This document shows, one piece after another, positions 35,002 through 45,228 of a stretch of DNA of 64,000 nt. The notes under the pieces were generated by a model. It did not search any database. It was not told the DNA's origin and worked only from the letters and a program-made list of their open reading frames with translations. The position numbers were made by a program, and so were the translations under genes. Numbering within the stretch: the stretch's first letter is position 1; every line of letters starts with the position of its first letter. The stretch comes from Cupriavidus basilensis (GTDB lineage Bacteria; Pseudomonadota; Gammaproteobacteria; Burkholderiales; Burkholderiaceae), in NCBI RefSeq assembly GCF_008801925.2, contig NZ_CP062804.1:496001-560000 (forward strand), read 5' to 3'.

Positions 35002-36030
35002 ATGAACTTGCAAACCGCTTTCGTGACCGGTGCCACCGGTCTGCTCGGCAACAACCTTGTCCGCGAACTGCAGGGCCGCGGTGTCGCGGTCAAGGCGCTG
35101 GTGCGCTCGGAGCAGAAGGCCAGGCAGCAATTCGGCGATCTCGCGGGTGTGGAGTTCGTGGTTGGCGACATGGCCGATGTCAAGGCGTTCGCCCCGGCCA
35201 TGCACGGCTGCGATGTGGTGTTCCATACCGCCGCATTCTTCCGCGACAACTACAAGGGCGGGAGTCACTGGGAAACGCTCAGGCGCATCAATGTCGACGG
35301 CACGGCTGCCCTGATCGCGCAGGCCTACGCGGCAGGCGTGCGCCGCTTCGTGCAGACCTCGTCCATCGCCGTGCTCAACGGCGCGCCGGGTTCGGTGATC
35401 GATGAAACGCACGTGCGCGAACCTGGCGACGCCGATGACTACTATCGCAGCAAGATCCTGGGCGATCGCGCCGTCCTGGCTTTCCTCGAGAAGGCCCCTG
35501 AGATGCATGCCACGTTCGTGCTGCCCGGCTGGATGTGGGGGCCGGGCGATATCGGGCCGACGTCAGCCGGACAAGTCGCGCTCGATACGGCAATGCGCCG
35601 ATTGCCGGGCCTGGTGCCAGGGAGCTTTTCCGTGGTCGACGCCCGCGATGTCGCGCAGGCGCATATCGCTGCGGCGCTGCGCGGGCGGCGTGGCGAGCGC
35701 TATCTCGCGGCGGGCCGGCATATGACCATGCGCGAACTGATCCCGCTGATCGGACACACCGCGGGGGTGGCAACGCCCAAGCGCGCGCTGCCCGTGCCGT
35801 TGTTGTTTGCGCTGGCCTGCGTGCAGGAAATCTACGCCCGGATCACCGGCAAGCCGATCCTGCTCAGCCTGGCAACCGTGCGGCTGATGGTGAAGGAAGC
35901 GGACCGGACCCGCTTTAGCCATGCCAAAAGCGAGGGCGAGCTAGGCCTGGGCTTCCGGCCCGTGGATCACACGGTTCGCGATGTCATTGCCTGGTATCGG
36001 GCGCACGGATGGCTGCCGGCCTCGGCGTGA
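35002..36030 (+). CDS. Extended SDR: NAD(P)-dependent epimerase / dihydroflavonol-reductase-like
   Basis: 342 aa extended short-chain dehydrogenase. Cofactor loop TGATGLLGNNL (TGxxGxxG, about 10-20), Asp-strand VVGDMAD, VFHTAAFF, catalytic Ser-rich QTSSIAVLN and YYRSK (YxxxK) are all present. The C-terminal half binds the substrate and resembles dihydroflavonol 4-reductase/HpnA-type proteins. Regulated probably by the divergent TetR. Substrate not predictable. Confidence 0.88.
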   Translation: MNLQTAFVTGATGLLGNNLVRELQGRGVAVKALVRSEQKARQQFGDLAGVEFVVGDMADVKAFAPAMHGCDVVFHTAAFFRDNYKGGSHWETLRRINVDGTAALIAQAYAAGVRRFVQTSSIAVLNGAPGSVIDETHVREPGDADDYYRSKILGDRAVLAFLEKAPEMHATFVLPGWMWGPGDIGPTSAGQVALDTAMRRLPGLVPGSFSVVDARDVAQAHIAAALRGRRGERYLAAGRHMTMRELIPLIGHTAGVATPKRALPVPLLFALACVQEIYARITGKPILLSLATVRLMVKEADRTRFSHAKSEGELGLGFRPVDHTVRDVIAWYRAHGWLPASA

Positions 36031-36125
36031 GGGCCGGGGGCGCAAGCTGAACGCCATGGCGGCGGGGCCGGGTGGGGAGCAGGCCAATGTCATGCCGATT
36101 TTGCATAGGCTGCCCCCGTGCCTTG

Positions 36126-36149
36126 TGGAAGAATGCATGCATTCTTCCA
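36126..36149. promoter_or_regulatory. 24-bp perfect palindrome upstream of the transaminase gene
   Basis: Arms TGGAAGAATGCA and TGCATTCTTCCA meet with no spacer, a fully self-complementary 24-mer 57 nt before the D-amino acid transaminase start. As DNA it is a strong operator candidate; as RNA it would fold poorly because there is no loop. Confidence 0.55.
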
Positions 36150-36206
36150 GTGCGCACCCGTACTGCAACCCAGGCCCCGGCGCCCGCCAGCCTTACCCTA
36201 CCCACC

Positions 36207-37064
36207 ATGAACGAAGAAATCGTCTATCTCAACGGCGAGCTCACGCCTTTGTCCGAAGCCCGCGTCCCCGTGCTGGATCGCGGCTTTATCTTTGGCGATG
36301 GCGTGTATGAAGTGGTCCCCATCTATGCCGGCAAGCCGTTCCGCCTGCCGCAGCACCTGGCGCGGCTGGCGCGCAGCCTGGACACCATCGGCATCCCCAA
36401 CCCGCACACCGACGCGCAGTGGATGGCGCTGATCGACCGCGTGGTGCAGGCCAACGGCCTTGCCGACCAGATGGTGTACATCCAGGTCACGCGCGGCGTG
36501 GCGCGGCGCACCCATGCCTTCCCCAAGACGGTGACGCCGACGGTGCTCATCATGACCAACCCGATGTCGCTGCCCTCGGCGGCCATGCGCGAGAAGGGCG
36601 TGGCCTGCGTGACAGCGCAGGACAAACGCTGGCTGCACTGCCAGGTGAAATCCACCTCGCTGCTGGGCAATGTGCTGGCAGCGCAGAACGCGGTGGAGAA
36701 CGACGCCACCGAAACCATCCAGTTCCGCGACGGGATGCTGACCGAGGCCTCCGCGTCCAACGTCTGGGTGGTCAGCAAGGGCCGGGTCTCGGCGCCGCCG
36801 AAGGACAACCTGATCCTGGAAGGGATCCGCTACGGCTGGATGGAGGAGCTGTGCGCGGCGCTGGATATCTCGCTGGACGCGCGCCGCATTTCGCAGGACG
36901 AGGTGATGGGCGCGGATGAGGTGTTGCTGACCTCGGCCAGCAAGGAGATCCTGCCGGTGGTCACCATCGACGGCAAGACCATCGGCGACGGCGTGCCCGG
37001 TCCGGTGTTCAAGAAGCTGTACGCCGCGTATCAGGACGCCAAGGCGGCGCGCAGCCCGGCATGA
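36207..37064 (+). CDS. dat: D-amino acid aminotransferase (class IV PLP)
   Basis: 285 aa class IV aminotransferase. Hallmarks: VYLNGELTPLSEARVPVLDRGFIFGDGVYEVVPIY at the N-terminus, PLP-binding Lys near residue 148 in CQVKSTSLLGNVLA, GMLTEASASNVWVV and LTSASKEILPV. The fold covers D-alanine transaminase and branched-chain transaminase; the short length and VYEV start favour D-amino acid transaminase, supplying D-Glu/D-Ala for the wall. The ATG at 36207 is chosen over an upstream frame because the coding match starts there. Confidence 0.9.
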   Translation: MNEEIVYLNGELTPLSEARVPVLDRGFIFGDGVYEVVPIYAGKPFRLPQHLARLARSLDTIGIPNPHTDAQWMALIDRVVQANGLADQMVYIQVTRGVARRTHAFPKTVTPTVLIMTNPMSLPSAAMREKGVACVTAQDKRWLHCQVKSTSLLGNVLAAQNAVENDATETIQFRDGMLTEASASNVWVVSKGRVSAPPKDNLILEGIRYGWMEELCAALDISLDARRISQDEVMGADEVLLTSASKEILPVVTIDGKTIGDGVPGPVFKKLYAAYQDAKAARSPA

Positions 37065-37231
37065 TCGAGCGACTGGCAATTTCGCCACGCGTGCCATGGC
37101 GGCCGACCGTTTATGCATAGTTGAAATTCGTCGTTCAGCGGACAGCGCGGCTGCGCTATGGTGAGGCACTTGCAAGCGGCCGCCGTGAACAATGGCGAGG
37201 GCGGCCTTCAATCCAAAGGAGGTTCTCCCCC

Positions 37232-37795
37232 ATGGCTAGACCGCTGAACGTGGTTGCCGTCAACGGCAGCGCGCAGCAGCCTTCGCGCACGCTGGCGCTG
37301 GTGCAGGCGTTGCTTGATGAACTGGCGGGCAGGCTGCTGTTGCAGACCCGGATCGTCAACCTGGGCGATATCGCCCGCCCGCTAGGCGCGGCGCTGTCGC
37401 GCGCTGAACTGCCCGCGGAGATTGAAAGCGAGATCGCCGCGATCGAGTCCGCCGATCTGCTGGTGGTGGCGGCGCCCGTCTACCGCGGGTCTTATCCCGG
37501 CCATTTCAAGCACCTCTTCGACCTGGTCGGGCAGGACGCGCTGATCGACAAGCCGGTGCTGCTGGCGGCCACCGGCGGCAGCGACCGGCATGCGCTGGTG
37601 CTGGAGCATCAGCTACGGCCGCTGTTCGGTTTCCTGCAGGCGCTGACGCTGCCGATCGGCGTGTATGGCAGCCCGGGGGACTTCCAGAACTACCAGGTCA
37701 GCAGCCCGGCGCTGGCGGAGCGCATCCGGCTGGCAGCGGACCGCGCGGCGCCGCTGTTCGGCGCGAGCCGGCTACCGCTGCAGCGCGCTGCGTGA
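37232..37795 (+). CDS. NADPH-dependent FMN reductase (MsuE/SsuE-like)
   Basis: 187 aa flavodoxin-like FMN reductase. N-terminal phosphate-binding loop VAVNGSAQQPSRTLALVQALL, then APVYRGSYPGHFKHLFDLVG, the flavin/dimer block of the SsuE/MsuE group, and LLAATGGSDRHALVLEHQLRPLFGFL. AAGGAGG sits 10 nt before the ATG. Such enzymes feed reduced FMN to two-component sulfonate monooxygenases; none is adjacent here, so the partner is unknown. Confidence 0.9.
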   Translation: MARPLNVVAVNGSAQQPSRTLALVQALLDELAGRLLLQTRIVNLGDIARPLGAALSRAELPAEIESEIAAIESADLLVVAAPVYRGSYPGHFKHLFDLVGQDALIDKPVLLAATGGSDRHALVLEHQLRPLFGFLQALTLPIGVYGSPGDFQNYQVSSPALAERIRLAADRAAPLFGASRLPLQRAA

Positions 37796-37946
37796 CCATA
37801 AGCGGCCCCAGGCTATAGCGCGTTCCACAAGATTCCTTTCCGGCAGCGCGATCCCGCTGGGCTGACATGTTCCGCGCTAGACAGAAATGCGCCCGCGTTG
37901 CATGCTCTGCGAACGCGGACATTCAACCTGTCGAGAGGAATCGCAT

Positions 37947-38978
37947 ATGGAACAACCAGCACGCAATCAGATCCCCGCCACCCTGATCCCGGGCGACGGC
38001 ATTGGCCCGGAAGTGGTGCAAGCCACCGTCAAGGTGCTGGATGCGCTGGGCGCGCCGTTTTCCTGGGATGTGCAGCAGGCTGGCATGGCGGGCATCGACC
38101 AGGGCGGCGATCCGCTGCCGGAGGCCACCCTCGAGAGCATCCGCCGCACGGGCCTGGCGCTCAAGGGCCCGCTGACCACGCCGGTGGGCGGGGGCTTCCG
38201 CTCTGTCAACGTGCGGCTGCGCGAAGCCTTCAACCTCTTTGCCAACGTACGGCCCGCGCGCACGCTGGTGCCGGGCCGCTTCGAGGATATCGACTTGGTG
38301 CTGGTGCGCGAGAACGTGGGCGGCTTCTATGTCGCGCACGATTACTACATCGCCGTGGGCGATGACCCGCACGCGGTGGCTGTGTCCACCGGGACCAATA
38401 CGCGCGACGCCTGTCGGCGCATCGCCCGTTTTGCGTTCGAGTATGCGGTCAAGAACCAGCGCAAGAAGATCACCGTGGTGCACAAGGCCAATATCCTGAA
38501 GGCGCTGACCGGCATTTTCCTGGAGGCCGCGCGCGAGGTGGCGCAGGACTATGCGGGCCGCGTGGAGATGGATGATCGCATCGTCGATGCCTGCGCCATG
38601 CAGCTCGTGCTCAATCCCTGGCAGTTCGACATGTTGCTCTGTACCAACCTGTTCGGCGACATCCTGTCCGATCAGATCGCTGGCCTTGTCGGCGGGCTGG
38701 GCATGGCGCCGGGCGCCAATATCGGCGAGACGGCGGCCATCTTCGAAGCCGTGCACGGCTCCGCGCCGGACATCGCCGGCAAGGGCATCGCCAACCCGAT
38801 CTCGCTGATGCTGGCCGCCGGCCTGATGCTCGAGCATGTGGGCCGCCAGGACCTGGCGGTGCGGCTGCGCCAGGCGATCGACCTGGCGCTCAACCAGGAT
38901 CAGGTGAAAACCGGCGACCTTAAGGGCTCGGCCTCGACCTTGCAGTTTGCCGAGGCGGTGATCAAGCGGCTGGGATAA
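37947..38978 (+). CDS. NAD-dependent isocitrate/isopropylmalate-type dehydrogenase
   Basis: 343 aa beta-decarboxylating dehydrogenase. It starts IPATLIPGDGIGPEVV, has the substrate-arginine block NVRPARTLVPGRFEDIDLVLVRENVGGFY, the catalytic lysine in VVHKANILKALTG, and the metal/NAD end block TNLFGDILSDQIAGLVGGLGMAPGANIG. The N-R substrate loop (RSVNVRLREAFNLFANVRP) is that of NAD-dependent isocitrate dehydrogenase rather than LeuB. The ATG at 37947 follows AGAGGAA and is preferred to an upstream ATG at 37887. Confidence 0.92.
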   Translation: MEQPARNQIPATLIPGDGIGPEVVQATVKVLDALGAPFSWDVQQAGMAGIDQGGDPLPEATLESIRRTGLALKGPLTTPVGGGFRSVNVRLREAFNLFANVRPARTLVPGRFEDIDLVLVRENVGGFYVAHDYYIAVGDDPHAVAVSTGTNTRDACRRIARFAFEYAVKNQRKKITVVHKANILKALTGIFLEAAREVAQDYAGRVEMDDRIVDACAMQLVLNPWQFDMLLCTNLFGDILSDQIAGLVGGLGMAPGANIGETAAIFEAVHGSAPDIAGKGIANPISLMLAAGLMLEHVGRQDLAVRLRQAIDLALNQDQVKTGDLKGSASTLQFAEAVIKRLG

Positions 38979-39146
38979 CCGCGCGGCGGGCGTCCCGGCC
39001 TGCGCCGGGCAGCGTACTGCTACCCCTGCCATCCCCCGCGGCGGCAGGGCGGAGCAACCCCGATAGCCTGAACGCGCCCACTTGCGTACCATGTCTGCGC
39101 CGCAACCGTCACTCCCGACACGGCCGGCGTTAACCGAGGGCTTGGC

Positions 39147-40028
39147 ATGCAGACATCGGAACCCTACGTCCACTTTCGTCTCAATTCGAATGACGATCAC
39201 AAGATCGAGGTCCACCGCTGGCAGGGCGGCGCCGCGCCGCGTGCCATAGTCCAGATCGCGCATGGCATGGGCGAGCACGCGCGGCGTTACCGGCCCCTGG
39301 CTGACGCGCTGGTGCGTGCGGGCTATGTGGTCTACGCCAGCGAGCATCGCGGACACGGCGCCGATGCAGCCGCGCAGGACAAGCTTGGCGACTTCGGCCC
39401 GCGTGGCTTCGCCGCGCTGGCGGACGATATGGCCGTGCTCAGCCGGCACGCACGCGCGCAGCATCCCGGGGTGCCGCTGATCCTGTTTGGCCACAGCATG
39501 GGCTCGTTCGCGGCGCAGTGCTACCTGGTTGAGCACAGCGCGCTGCTCGACGGCGTGTCGCTGTCGGGCACCACCGCGGTGGACCTGATGCTGGCAGCCG
39601 CGCAGGCGGGATTCAAGCTGGAAGACATGAATGCCGGGGTGCCGGATAGCCGCACGCCATTCGACTGGCTCAGCCGTGACCCCGCCCAGGTGGATGCGTA
39701 TATCGCCGATCCTTTGTGCGGGTTCACCGTGACGCCGGCTTCGCGCGCCTCGATGTTCACCGAATGCGCGCGCCTGGCCGAGCCGGAGACGCTGCGCCGC
39801 ATCCGTCCCGCGTTGCCGATGTACCTGTTCACCGGCGATTCCGATCCGGTCAACAATCACCTGGCATGGTTCGAGCCGCTGGTCAGCCGCTACCGGGCGG
39901 CAGGGCAGGCCGACGTGTCATCCCACGTGTTCGGCGGGGCGCGGCATGAGACGTTGAACGAGACCAACCGCGAGGAAGTGGTCGCGGTGTTCATCGCGTG
40001 GATCGAGCGGGTGGTGTCAAGCCGCTGA
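39147..40028 (+). CDS. Alpha/beta hydrolase, monoacylglycerol lipase-like
   Basis: 293 aa serine hydrolase of the Hydrolase_4 group. Oxyanion HGMGEHARRY, nucleophile GHSMGSF (Ser near 116), acid in TGDSDPVNN and His in ARHETLNE are in the right order and spacing. No signal peptide, so cytoplasmic. Homologues hydrolyse monoacylglycerols or lysophospholipids. It stands alone between the dehydrogenase and the pca genes. Confidence 0.9.
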   Translation: MQTSEPYVHFRLNSNDDHKIEVHRWQGGAAPRAIVQIAHGMGEHARRYRPLADALVRAGYVVYASEHRGHGADAAAQDKLGDFGPRGFAALADDMAVLSRHARAQHPGVPLILFGHSMGSFAAQCYLVEHSALLDGVSLSGTTAVDLMLAAAQAGFKLEDMNAGVPDSRTPFDWLSRDPAQVDAYIADPLCGFTVTPASRASMFTECARLAEPETLRRIRPALPMYLFTGDSDPVNNHLAWFEPLVSRYRAAGQADVSSHVFGGARHETLNETNREEVVAVFIAWIERVVSSR

Positions 40029-40065
40029 AATGCCGATCCGCTGATCCGCTGATTCGCCGATGGCG

Positions 40066-40701
40066 CTAGGCTAGCAGCCGCGCCTCGGTCAGCACCTGCA
40101 ACTCGCCGAGGGTCATGCCCTCGGCCATGGCCTCCACCAGCAAGCCGTCGGGCGTCACGCGCATCACCGCCAGGTCGGTATAGATGCGGCTGACGACGCC
40201 GCTTGCCGTCAACGGCAGCCTGCAGCGGTGCAACAGGCGCGGGCGAGCGTCGCGCGTGGTGTGTTCCATCAGCACCCAGACCTCGCGCGCGCCGAAGGCC
40301 AGCTCCATGGCGCCGCCCACAGCGGGCGGCGTGTTCGGGTCGCCGCGGCTCCAGTTGGCCAGGTCGCCGTTCTCCGCCACTTCATAGGCGCCAAGGATGG
40401 CGAGGTCCAGGTGGCCGCCGCGCATCATCGCGAAGCTCAGCGCGGAATCGAAGATGGCCGCGCCAGGCTGCAGCGTCACCGGCTGCTTGCTGGCATTGAT
40501 CAGGTCCGGGTTCTCCTGGCCCAGCGGCGGGCGTGGCCCGAGATGCAGGATGCCGTTCTCGCTATGCAGGAAGACCTCGCGCTCCCGCGGGATCATGTCG
40601 CCGACCAGCGTCGGCAGGCCGATGCCCAGGTTGACGTAGGCACCTGGCCGGATGTCCTGCGCCGCGCGCCGGGCGATCTGTTCCCTGCTCCATCGCTTCA
40701 T
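40066..40701 (-). CDS. pcaJ: 3-oxoadipate CoA-transferase subunit B
   Basis: 211 aa beta subunit of the succinyl-CoA:3-oxoacid CoA-transferase family. The catalytic glutamate is in LHSENGILHLGP (SENG motif), preceded by YVNLGIGLPTLV and followed by the GGHLDLAILGAYEVAENGDLANW block. With the A subunit it transfers CoA from succinyl-CoA to 3-oxoadipate in the protocatechuate/catechol branch. It overlaps pcaI by 4 nt. SCOT-type acetoacetate transfer remains an alternative. Confidence 0.92.
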   Translation of the reverse strand: MKRWSREQIARRAAQDIRPGAYVNLGIGLPTLVGDMIPREREVFLHSENGILHLGPRPPLGQENPDLINASKQPVTLQPGAAIFDSALSFAMMRGGHLDLAILGAYEVAENGDLANWSRGDPNTPPAVGGAMELAFGAREVWVLMEHTTRDARPRLLHRCRLPLTASGVVSRIYTDLAVMRVTPDGLLVEAMAEGMTLGELQVLTEARLLA

Positions 40702-41396
40702 GGCTGGCTCCCGGCTTGCTGTTGGCTGGCGTTAGCGGTGACGACACGGTGGACAAAGATGCCGGGCGTCACGATATGTTCGGGGTTCATCGCGCCGGCC
40801 TCGACCATCGCCTCCACCTCCGCCACCACCACGCGCGCGGCCGTGGCCATGATGGGGTTGAAGTTGCGGCCCGCCAGGTGATAGTCCAGGTTGCCAAGGC
40901 GATCCGCATGACGTCCGCGAATCAGCGCAAAGTCCGCATGCAGCGGCAGCTCCAGCACGTGCAGCACACCGTTGATCTCCCGCGTGTCCTTGCCTTGGGC
41001 AAGGATGGTCCCGGCAGTGATGGGGCAGTAGAACCCGCCCAGCCCGGCTCCGGCGCAACGAATGCGCTCTACCAGCGTGCCCTGCGCCACCAGTTCCAGC
41101 TCGACCTCGCCGCGCCGGTAAGCGTCGCGGAACGCCGTGGCGCCTGCTGTCAGCGGATAGGAGCAGACCAGCTTGCGCATGCGCCCGGCTTCGATCAGGC
41201 TCGCCACGCCTTCGCCGTCGTAGCCGGCGTTGTTGGAGATCACCGTGAGATCCCGCGCGCCATGTGCCAGCACCGCTGCGATCAGGCCGTCGGGCAGGCC
41301 CGCGCTGCCGAAGCCGCCCACCATCACGGTGGCGCCGTCGCGCAGGTCGGCGATAGCCTCTGCGCAGCTTGCTACCCGTTTGTTGACCAATCCCAT
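40698..41396 (-). CDS. pcaI: 3-oxoadipate CoA-transferase subunit A
   Basis: 232 aa alpha subunit. The nucleotide-binding glycines GATVMVGGFGSAGLPDGLI near residues 21-39 and GAGLGGFYCPITAGT are characteristic. The ATG at 41396 is preceded by GGGAGC; the frame extends to a TTG at 41477 but that adds 27 non-conserved residues. Divergent from a LysR gene whose protein starts like BenM/CatR types, suggesting inducible aromatic catabolism. Confidence 0.92.
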   Translation of the reverse strand: MGLVNKRVASCAEAIADLRDGATVMVGGFGSAGLPDGLIAAVLAHGARDLTVISNNAGYDGEGVASLIEAGRMRKLVCSYPLTAGATAFRDAYRRGEVELELVAQGTLVERIRCAGAGLGGFYCPITAGTILAQGKDTREINGVLHVLELPLHADFALIRGRHADRLGNLDYHLAGRNFNPIMATAARVVVAEVEAMVEAGAMNPEHIVTPGIFVHRVVTANASQQQAGSQP

Positions 41397-41498
41397 GCCC
41401 GACTTGCTCCCGATGCGTGCCGCGGCGTCGCCGCCGCCAAGTCGTGCATCATGCGGCGCAGGCGTCGATAGGTTCAAGTGCGCAAAGGTTAATTGTTG

Positions 41499-41513
41499 AT
41501 AAGCTGCGCTTAT
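41499..41513. promoter_or_regulatory. LysR-type dyad between pcaI and lysR
   Basis: ATAAGC and GCTTAT form perfect arms around TGC, 20 nt before the LysR start and within the divergent promoter region. Confidence 0.5.
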
Positions 41514-41533
41514 ATTGAAAGCGGGCCATCGCG

Positions 41534-42460
41534 ATGAACCTCGAACTCCGACACTACCGATACTTCGCCGCGCTGGCCGAGGAACTGCACTTTGGCCGCG
41601 CGGCGGAGCGCCTGGGCATATCGCAGCCGGCGCTGAGCCAGCAGTTCCGGTGGATCGAGCAAGAGGCGGGCGCGCCGCTGCTCTCGCGCAGCAAGCGCCG
41701 GATTGCGCTGACCGATGTGGGTGCGGTTTTTTACGAGGAAGCGATGGGTGTGCTGCGCCAGGTCCAGCATGCCGGGCTGGTCACGGCCAGCGCCAGCCGG
41801 GGTGATGTCGGCGGCGCTGCCATCGGGTATGTGGCATCGGCCGCGCTGTCAGGATTATTGCCACGGCTCGTCTATCGTTTTCGCCAGGACCATCCGGCCG
41901 TGCGGCTTGCCATGCGGGAGATGGACATGCCGGCCCAGCTCGAAGCGGTGGCACGCGGCGAACTCGATATCGGCTTTATCCGGCCACCGTTGCGGTCCCT
42001 GCCGGAAGGGCTGGCCTTGTTCGGCATCGCGTCAGAAGCCGTCGTGGCGGCCTTGCATGCCACCCATGCGCTGGCTGGCCGCGCTCGCGTCGACGTAGCC
42101 ATGCTGCGCGACGAGACCTTTATCTGCACGCATACCGAGCACGGCACTGGCTTCTATGCCATCACGCTCGCCATCTGTGGCAATGCTGGCTTCCAGCCGC
42201 GCGTGGAGGCTCTGTCGACCCAGATGGCCACCATCATCAGCATGGTGGCGGCCGGGTTTGGCGTGGCGCTGATCCCCGCCTCGATGCGCGCGTTCGCCCC
42301 GCCAGACGTGGTATTCAAGCCGCTGGCCCGCAACGACGTGGCGTCGCAACTTGCCGTGGTCCATCGCAAGAACGAGCGCTCGCCCACCGTGCTGAGGCTG
42401 ATCGAGCGCTGCCGCGAGGCGAAGGGGGCAGGGCGGCCGCCAGAGGCAATCGTGCGGTAA
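41534..42460 (+). CDS. LysR family regulator of aromatic catabolism type
   Basis: 308 aa regulator. The winged helix MNLELRHYRYFAALAEELHFGRAAERLGISQPALSQQFRWIEQEAG is typical of the BenM/CatM/CbnR subgroup, and the effector domain begins AAIGYVASAALSGLLPRLVYRFR. Divergent from pcaIJ, so it likely activates them in response to a muconate-like or 3-oxoadipate-type intermediate. The last residues are Pro/Gly-rich and poorly conserved. Confidence 0.93.
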   Translation: MNLELRHYRYFAALAEELHFGRAAERLGISQPALSQQFRWIEQEAGAPLLSRSKRRIALTDVGAVFYEEAMGVLRQVQHAGLVTASASRGDVGGAAIGYVASAALSGLLPRLVYRFRQDHPAVRLAMREMDMPAQLEAVARGELDIGFIRPPLRSLPEGLALFGIASEAVVAALHATHALAGRARVDVAMLRDETFICTHTEHGTGFYAITLAICGNAGFQPRVEALSTQMATIISMVAAGFGVALIPASMRAFAPPDVVFKPLARNDVASQLAVVHRKNERSPTVLRLIERCREAKGAGRPPEAIVR

Positions 42461-42461
42461 T

Positions 42462-42493
42462 CCTTATGGCCTTATAGCCTTATAGCCTTATGC
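42462..42493 (+). repeat. Four tandem 8-bp units (CCTTATRG-like)
   Basis: CCTTATGG, CCTTATAG, CCTTATAG and CCTTATGC follow directly after the LysR stop. A short slippage-type repeat, with no visible function. Confidence 0.7.
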
Positions 42494-42524
42494 CTGTCCG
42501 TATCTGCCGCGCCACCGCCGCCGA

Positions 42525-42929
42525 TTATTTCTTGAAGCGCGTTGCTTCCGCTTGCGTGACAGAGCCTGCATCGGCCCCGTTGAGGTCGACTCGCGCAGCG
42601 CCTTCCGTGAGACATGCCTTGTAACGGGCCCCACGGCACCAGGTCTTGATGGCTTCGCGCAACTCCGCCTCTTGCAAGCCCAGCTCGCTAGCGTAGCCAA
42701 GCAGATCGTCAAAGATGCCGACCTTCAACGCTCTCTTCGGCGCGGGGTTCTTAGGGAAGGCGAGGGGGAAGCGCTTTTGAAGCCGCCCGATGTTCCGTAC
42801 AACAGGATCCACCGGTTTCGACTGGGCCGCTTGCGCGGATGGGCGGGCGCGTGTGGGCTTGGCCGCCGGCTTGGGTTTGGCCTGTTGCGCCAGCTGCGCT
42901 TTCAGCGCAGCAAGTTGTTCGAATCCCAT
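42525..42929 (-). CDS. ProQ/FinO domain RNA chaperone
   Basis: 134 aa. After a Lys/Ala/Pro-rich flexible N-terminus (about 1-40) comes a compact ProQ/FinO domain: LQKRFPLAFPKNPAPKRALKVGIFDDLL, LREAIKTWCRGARYKACLTEGAARVDLNG. The conserved KALKVGI and R-Y-x-x-C basic surfaces bind structured RNA 3' ends. Minimal ProQ proteins of this kind act as global sRNA chaperones in betaproteobacteria. Transcribed away from the rrn operon. Confidence 0.88.
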   Translation of the reverse strand: MGFEQLAALKAQLAQQAKPKPAAKPTRARPSAQAAQSKPVDPVVRNIGRLQKRFPLAFPKNPAPKRALKVGIFDDLLGYASELGLQEAELREAIKTWCRGARYKACLTEGAARVDLNGADAGSVTQAEATRFKK

Positions 42930-43058
42930 AGTGTTCTGTTGTGAAGAGGTGAGGAGTGAACGCGAATTTTAGCGGAAGCCGGTCAGCCCCGAGGTTTGAT
43001 ACTCAATTGTGCGTCGTGAAGCTCTTTTTCCGTGTTAGCTAAATTTTCCAGAAAAGAC

Positions 43059-43087
43059 TTGCCAGCACCGTGCCGACAGCTTAGTAT
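43059..43087 (+). promoter_or_regulatory. rrs: Candidate upstream rrn promoter
   Basis: TTGCCA, a 17-base spacer and TAGTAT lie about 150 nt upstream of the stronger rrn promoter. Tandem rrn promoters are common, but this one is supported only by its boxes. Confidence 0.4.
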
Positions 43088-43209
43088 TCGCCCCCTTCCG
43101 CAGTACAACACTCAGCTACAAGGCAGACGGGTGAAGGTTGCGGGCTGGCAGGAAAGGTGAGAAGAGCGCGTAGCGAATCCAGCCTGAGCAAGAAAAGATT
43201 AAAAAAGTA

Positions 43210-43238
43210 TTGATGAAACGCAGATAATTCTTTATAGT
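43210..43238 (+). promoter_or_regulatory. rrs: Main rrn promoter
   Basis: TTGATG and TATAGT are separated by exactly 17 bases, with an A-rich UP-like tract (AAGATTAAAAAAGTA) immediately upstream and no gene between it and 16S. Initiation about 7 nt after the -10 gives a leader of roughly 270 nt containing boxA. Confidence 0.75.
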
Positions 43239-43295
43239 CTCGTTTCTCTGCTGCAGCAAACGCAGCGACGCGGTAAGCAAAGCGAACCGCGACCA

Positions 43296-43310
43296 GTTCT
43301 TTAACAAACA
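43296..43310 (+). promoter_or_regulatory. boxA antitermination element in the rrn leader
   Basis: GTTCTTTAACAAACA resembles the boxA consensus TGCTCTTTAACAA bound by NusB/NusE for antitermination. A second version is in the 16S-23S spacer. Confidence 0.7.
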
Positions 43311-43516
43311 AACAACCGATAAGTGTGGGCGCTTGATAGCGGATGCGGAAGACTTCGGTCTTTTAGCTTACAAGTTATAAAGTGCTCGCACAGTAAAACA
43401 TGTTGGTTATGTCCGGGGTGCAAATCGCGGATGTAGCCAGTCAGTTTTCTGAGAGTGAGCGACCGCTCGAAAGAGCGAGGTTTCAGCAGGTAACTGCGCG
43501 GAACCACACAGGTATT

Positions 43517-45049
<1,533 letters not shown>

Positions 45050-45140
45050 AGAGCGTGCATCTCAAGTCGAGCGTTCACACTTATCGGTTTGTTAGTTGTT
45101 AGAGCCAGGATGCGCAGTGCGTGTCTTGCGTAGCATGGTC

Positions 45141-45174
45141 AAATGCAAGCGCTTAGCATTGAGCGCTTGCATTT
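45141..45174 (+). other. Long hairpin in the rrn spacer
   Basis: AAATGCAAGCGCT and AGCGCTTGCATTT are perfect 13-base arms around an 8-base loop, extendable by about three more pairs. It occupies the position where spacer tRNAs would normally lie and may be an RNase III processing structure. Confidence 0.65.
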
Positions 45175-45213
45175 GGCTTTGCCAAGACGACCGGAGACCC
45201 AGTCTCAGTCGGC

Positions 45214-45228
45214 TGTTCTTTAAAAATA
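45214..45228 (+). promoter_or_regulatory. boxA-like element in spacer
   Basis: TGTTCTTTAAAAATA, a boxA-type sequence preceding 23S, as expected for antitermination through the operon. Confidence 0.6.

Noticed and set aside
37923..39860. 645-codon minus-strand frame opposite the isocitrate dehydrogenase and hydrolase
   Set aside because: Shadow of two genes with strong family matches on the other strand.
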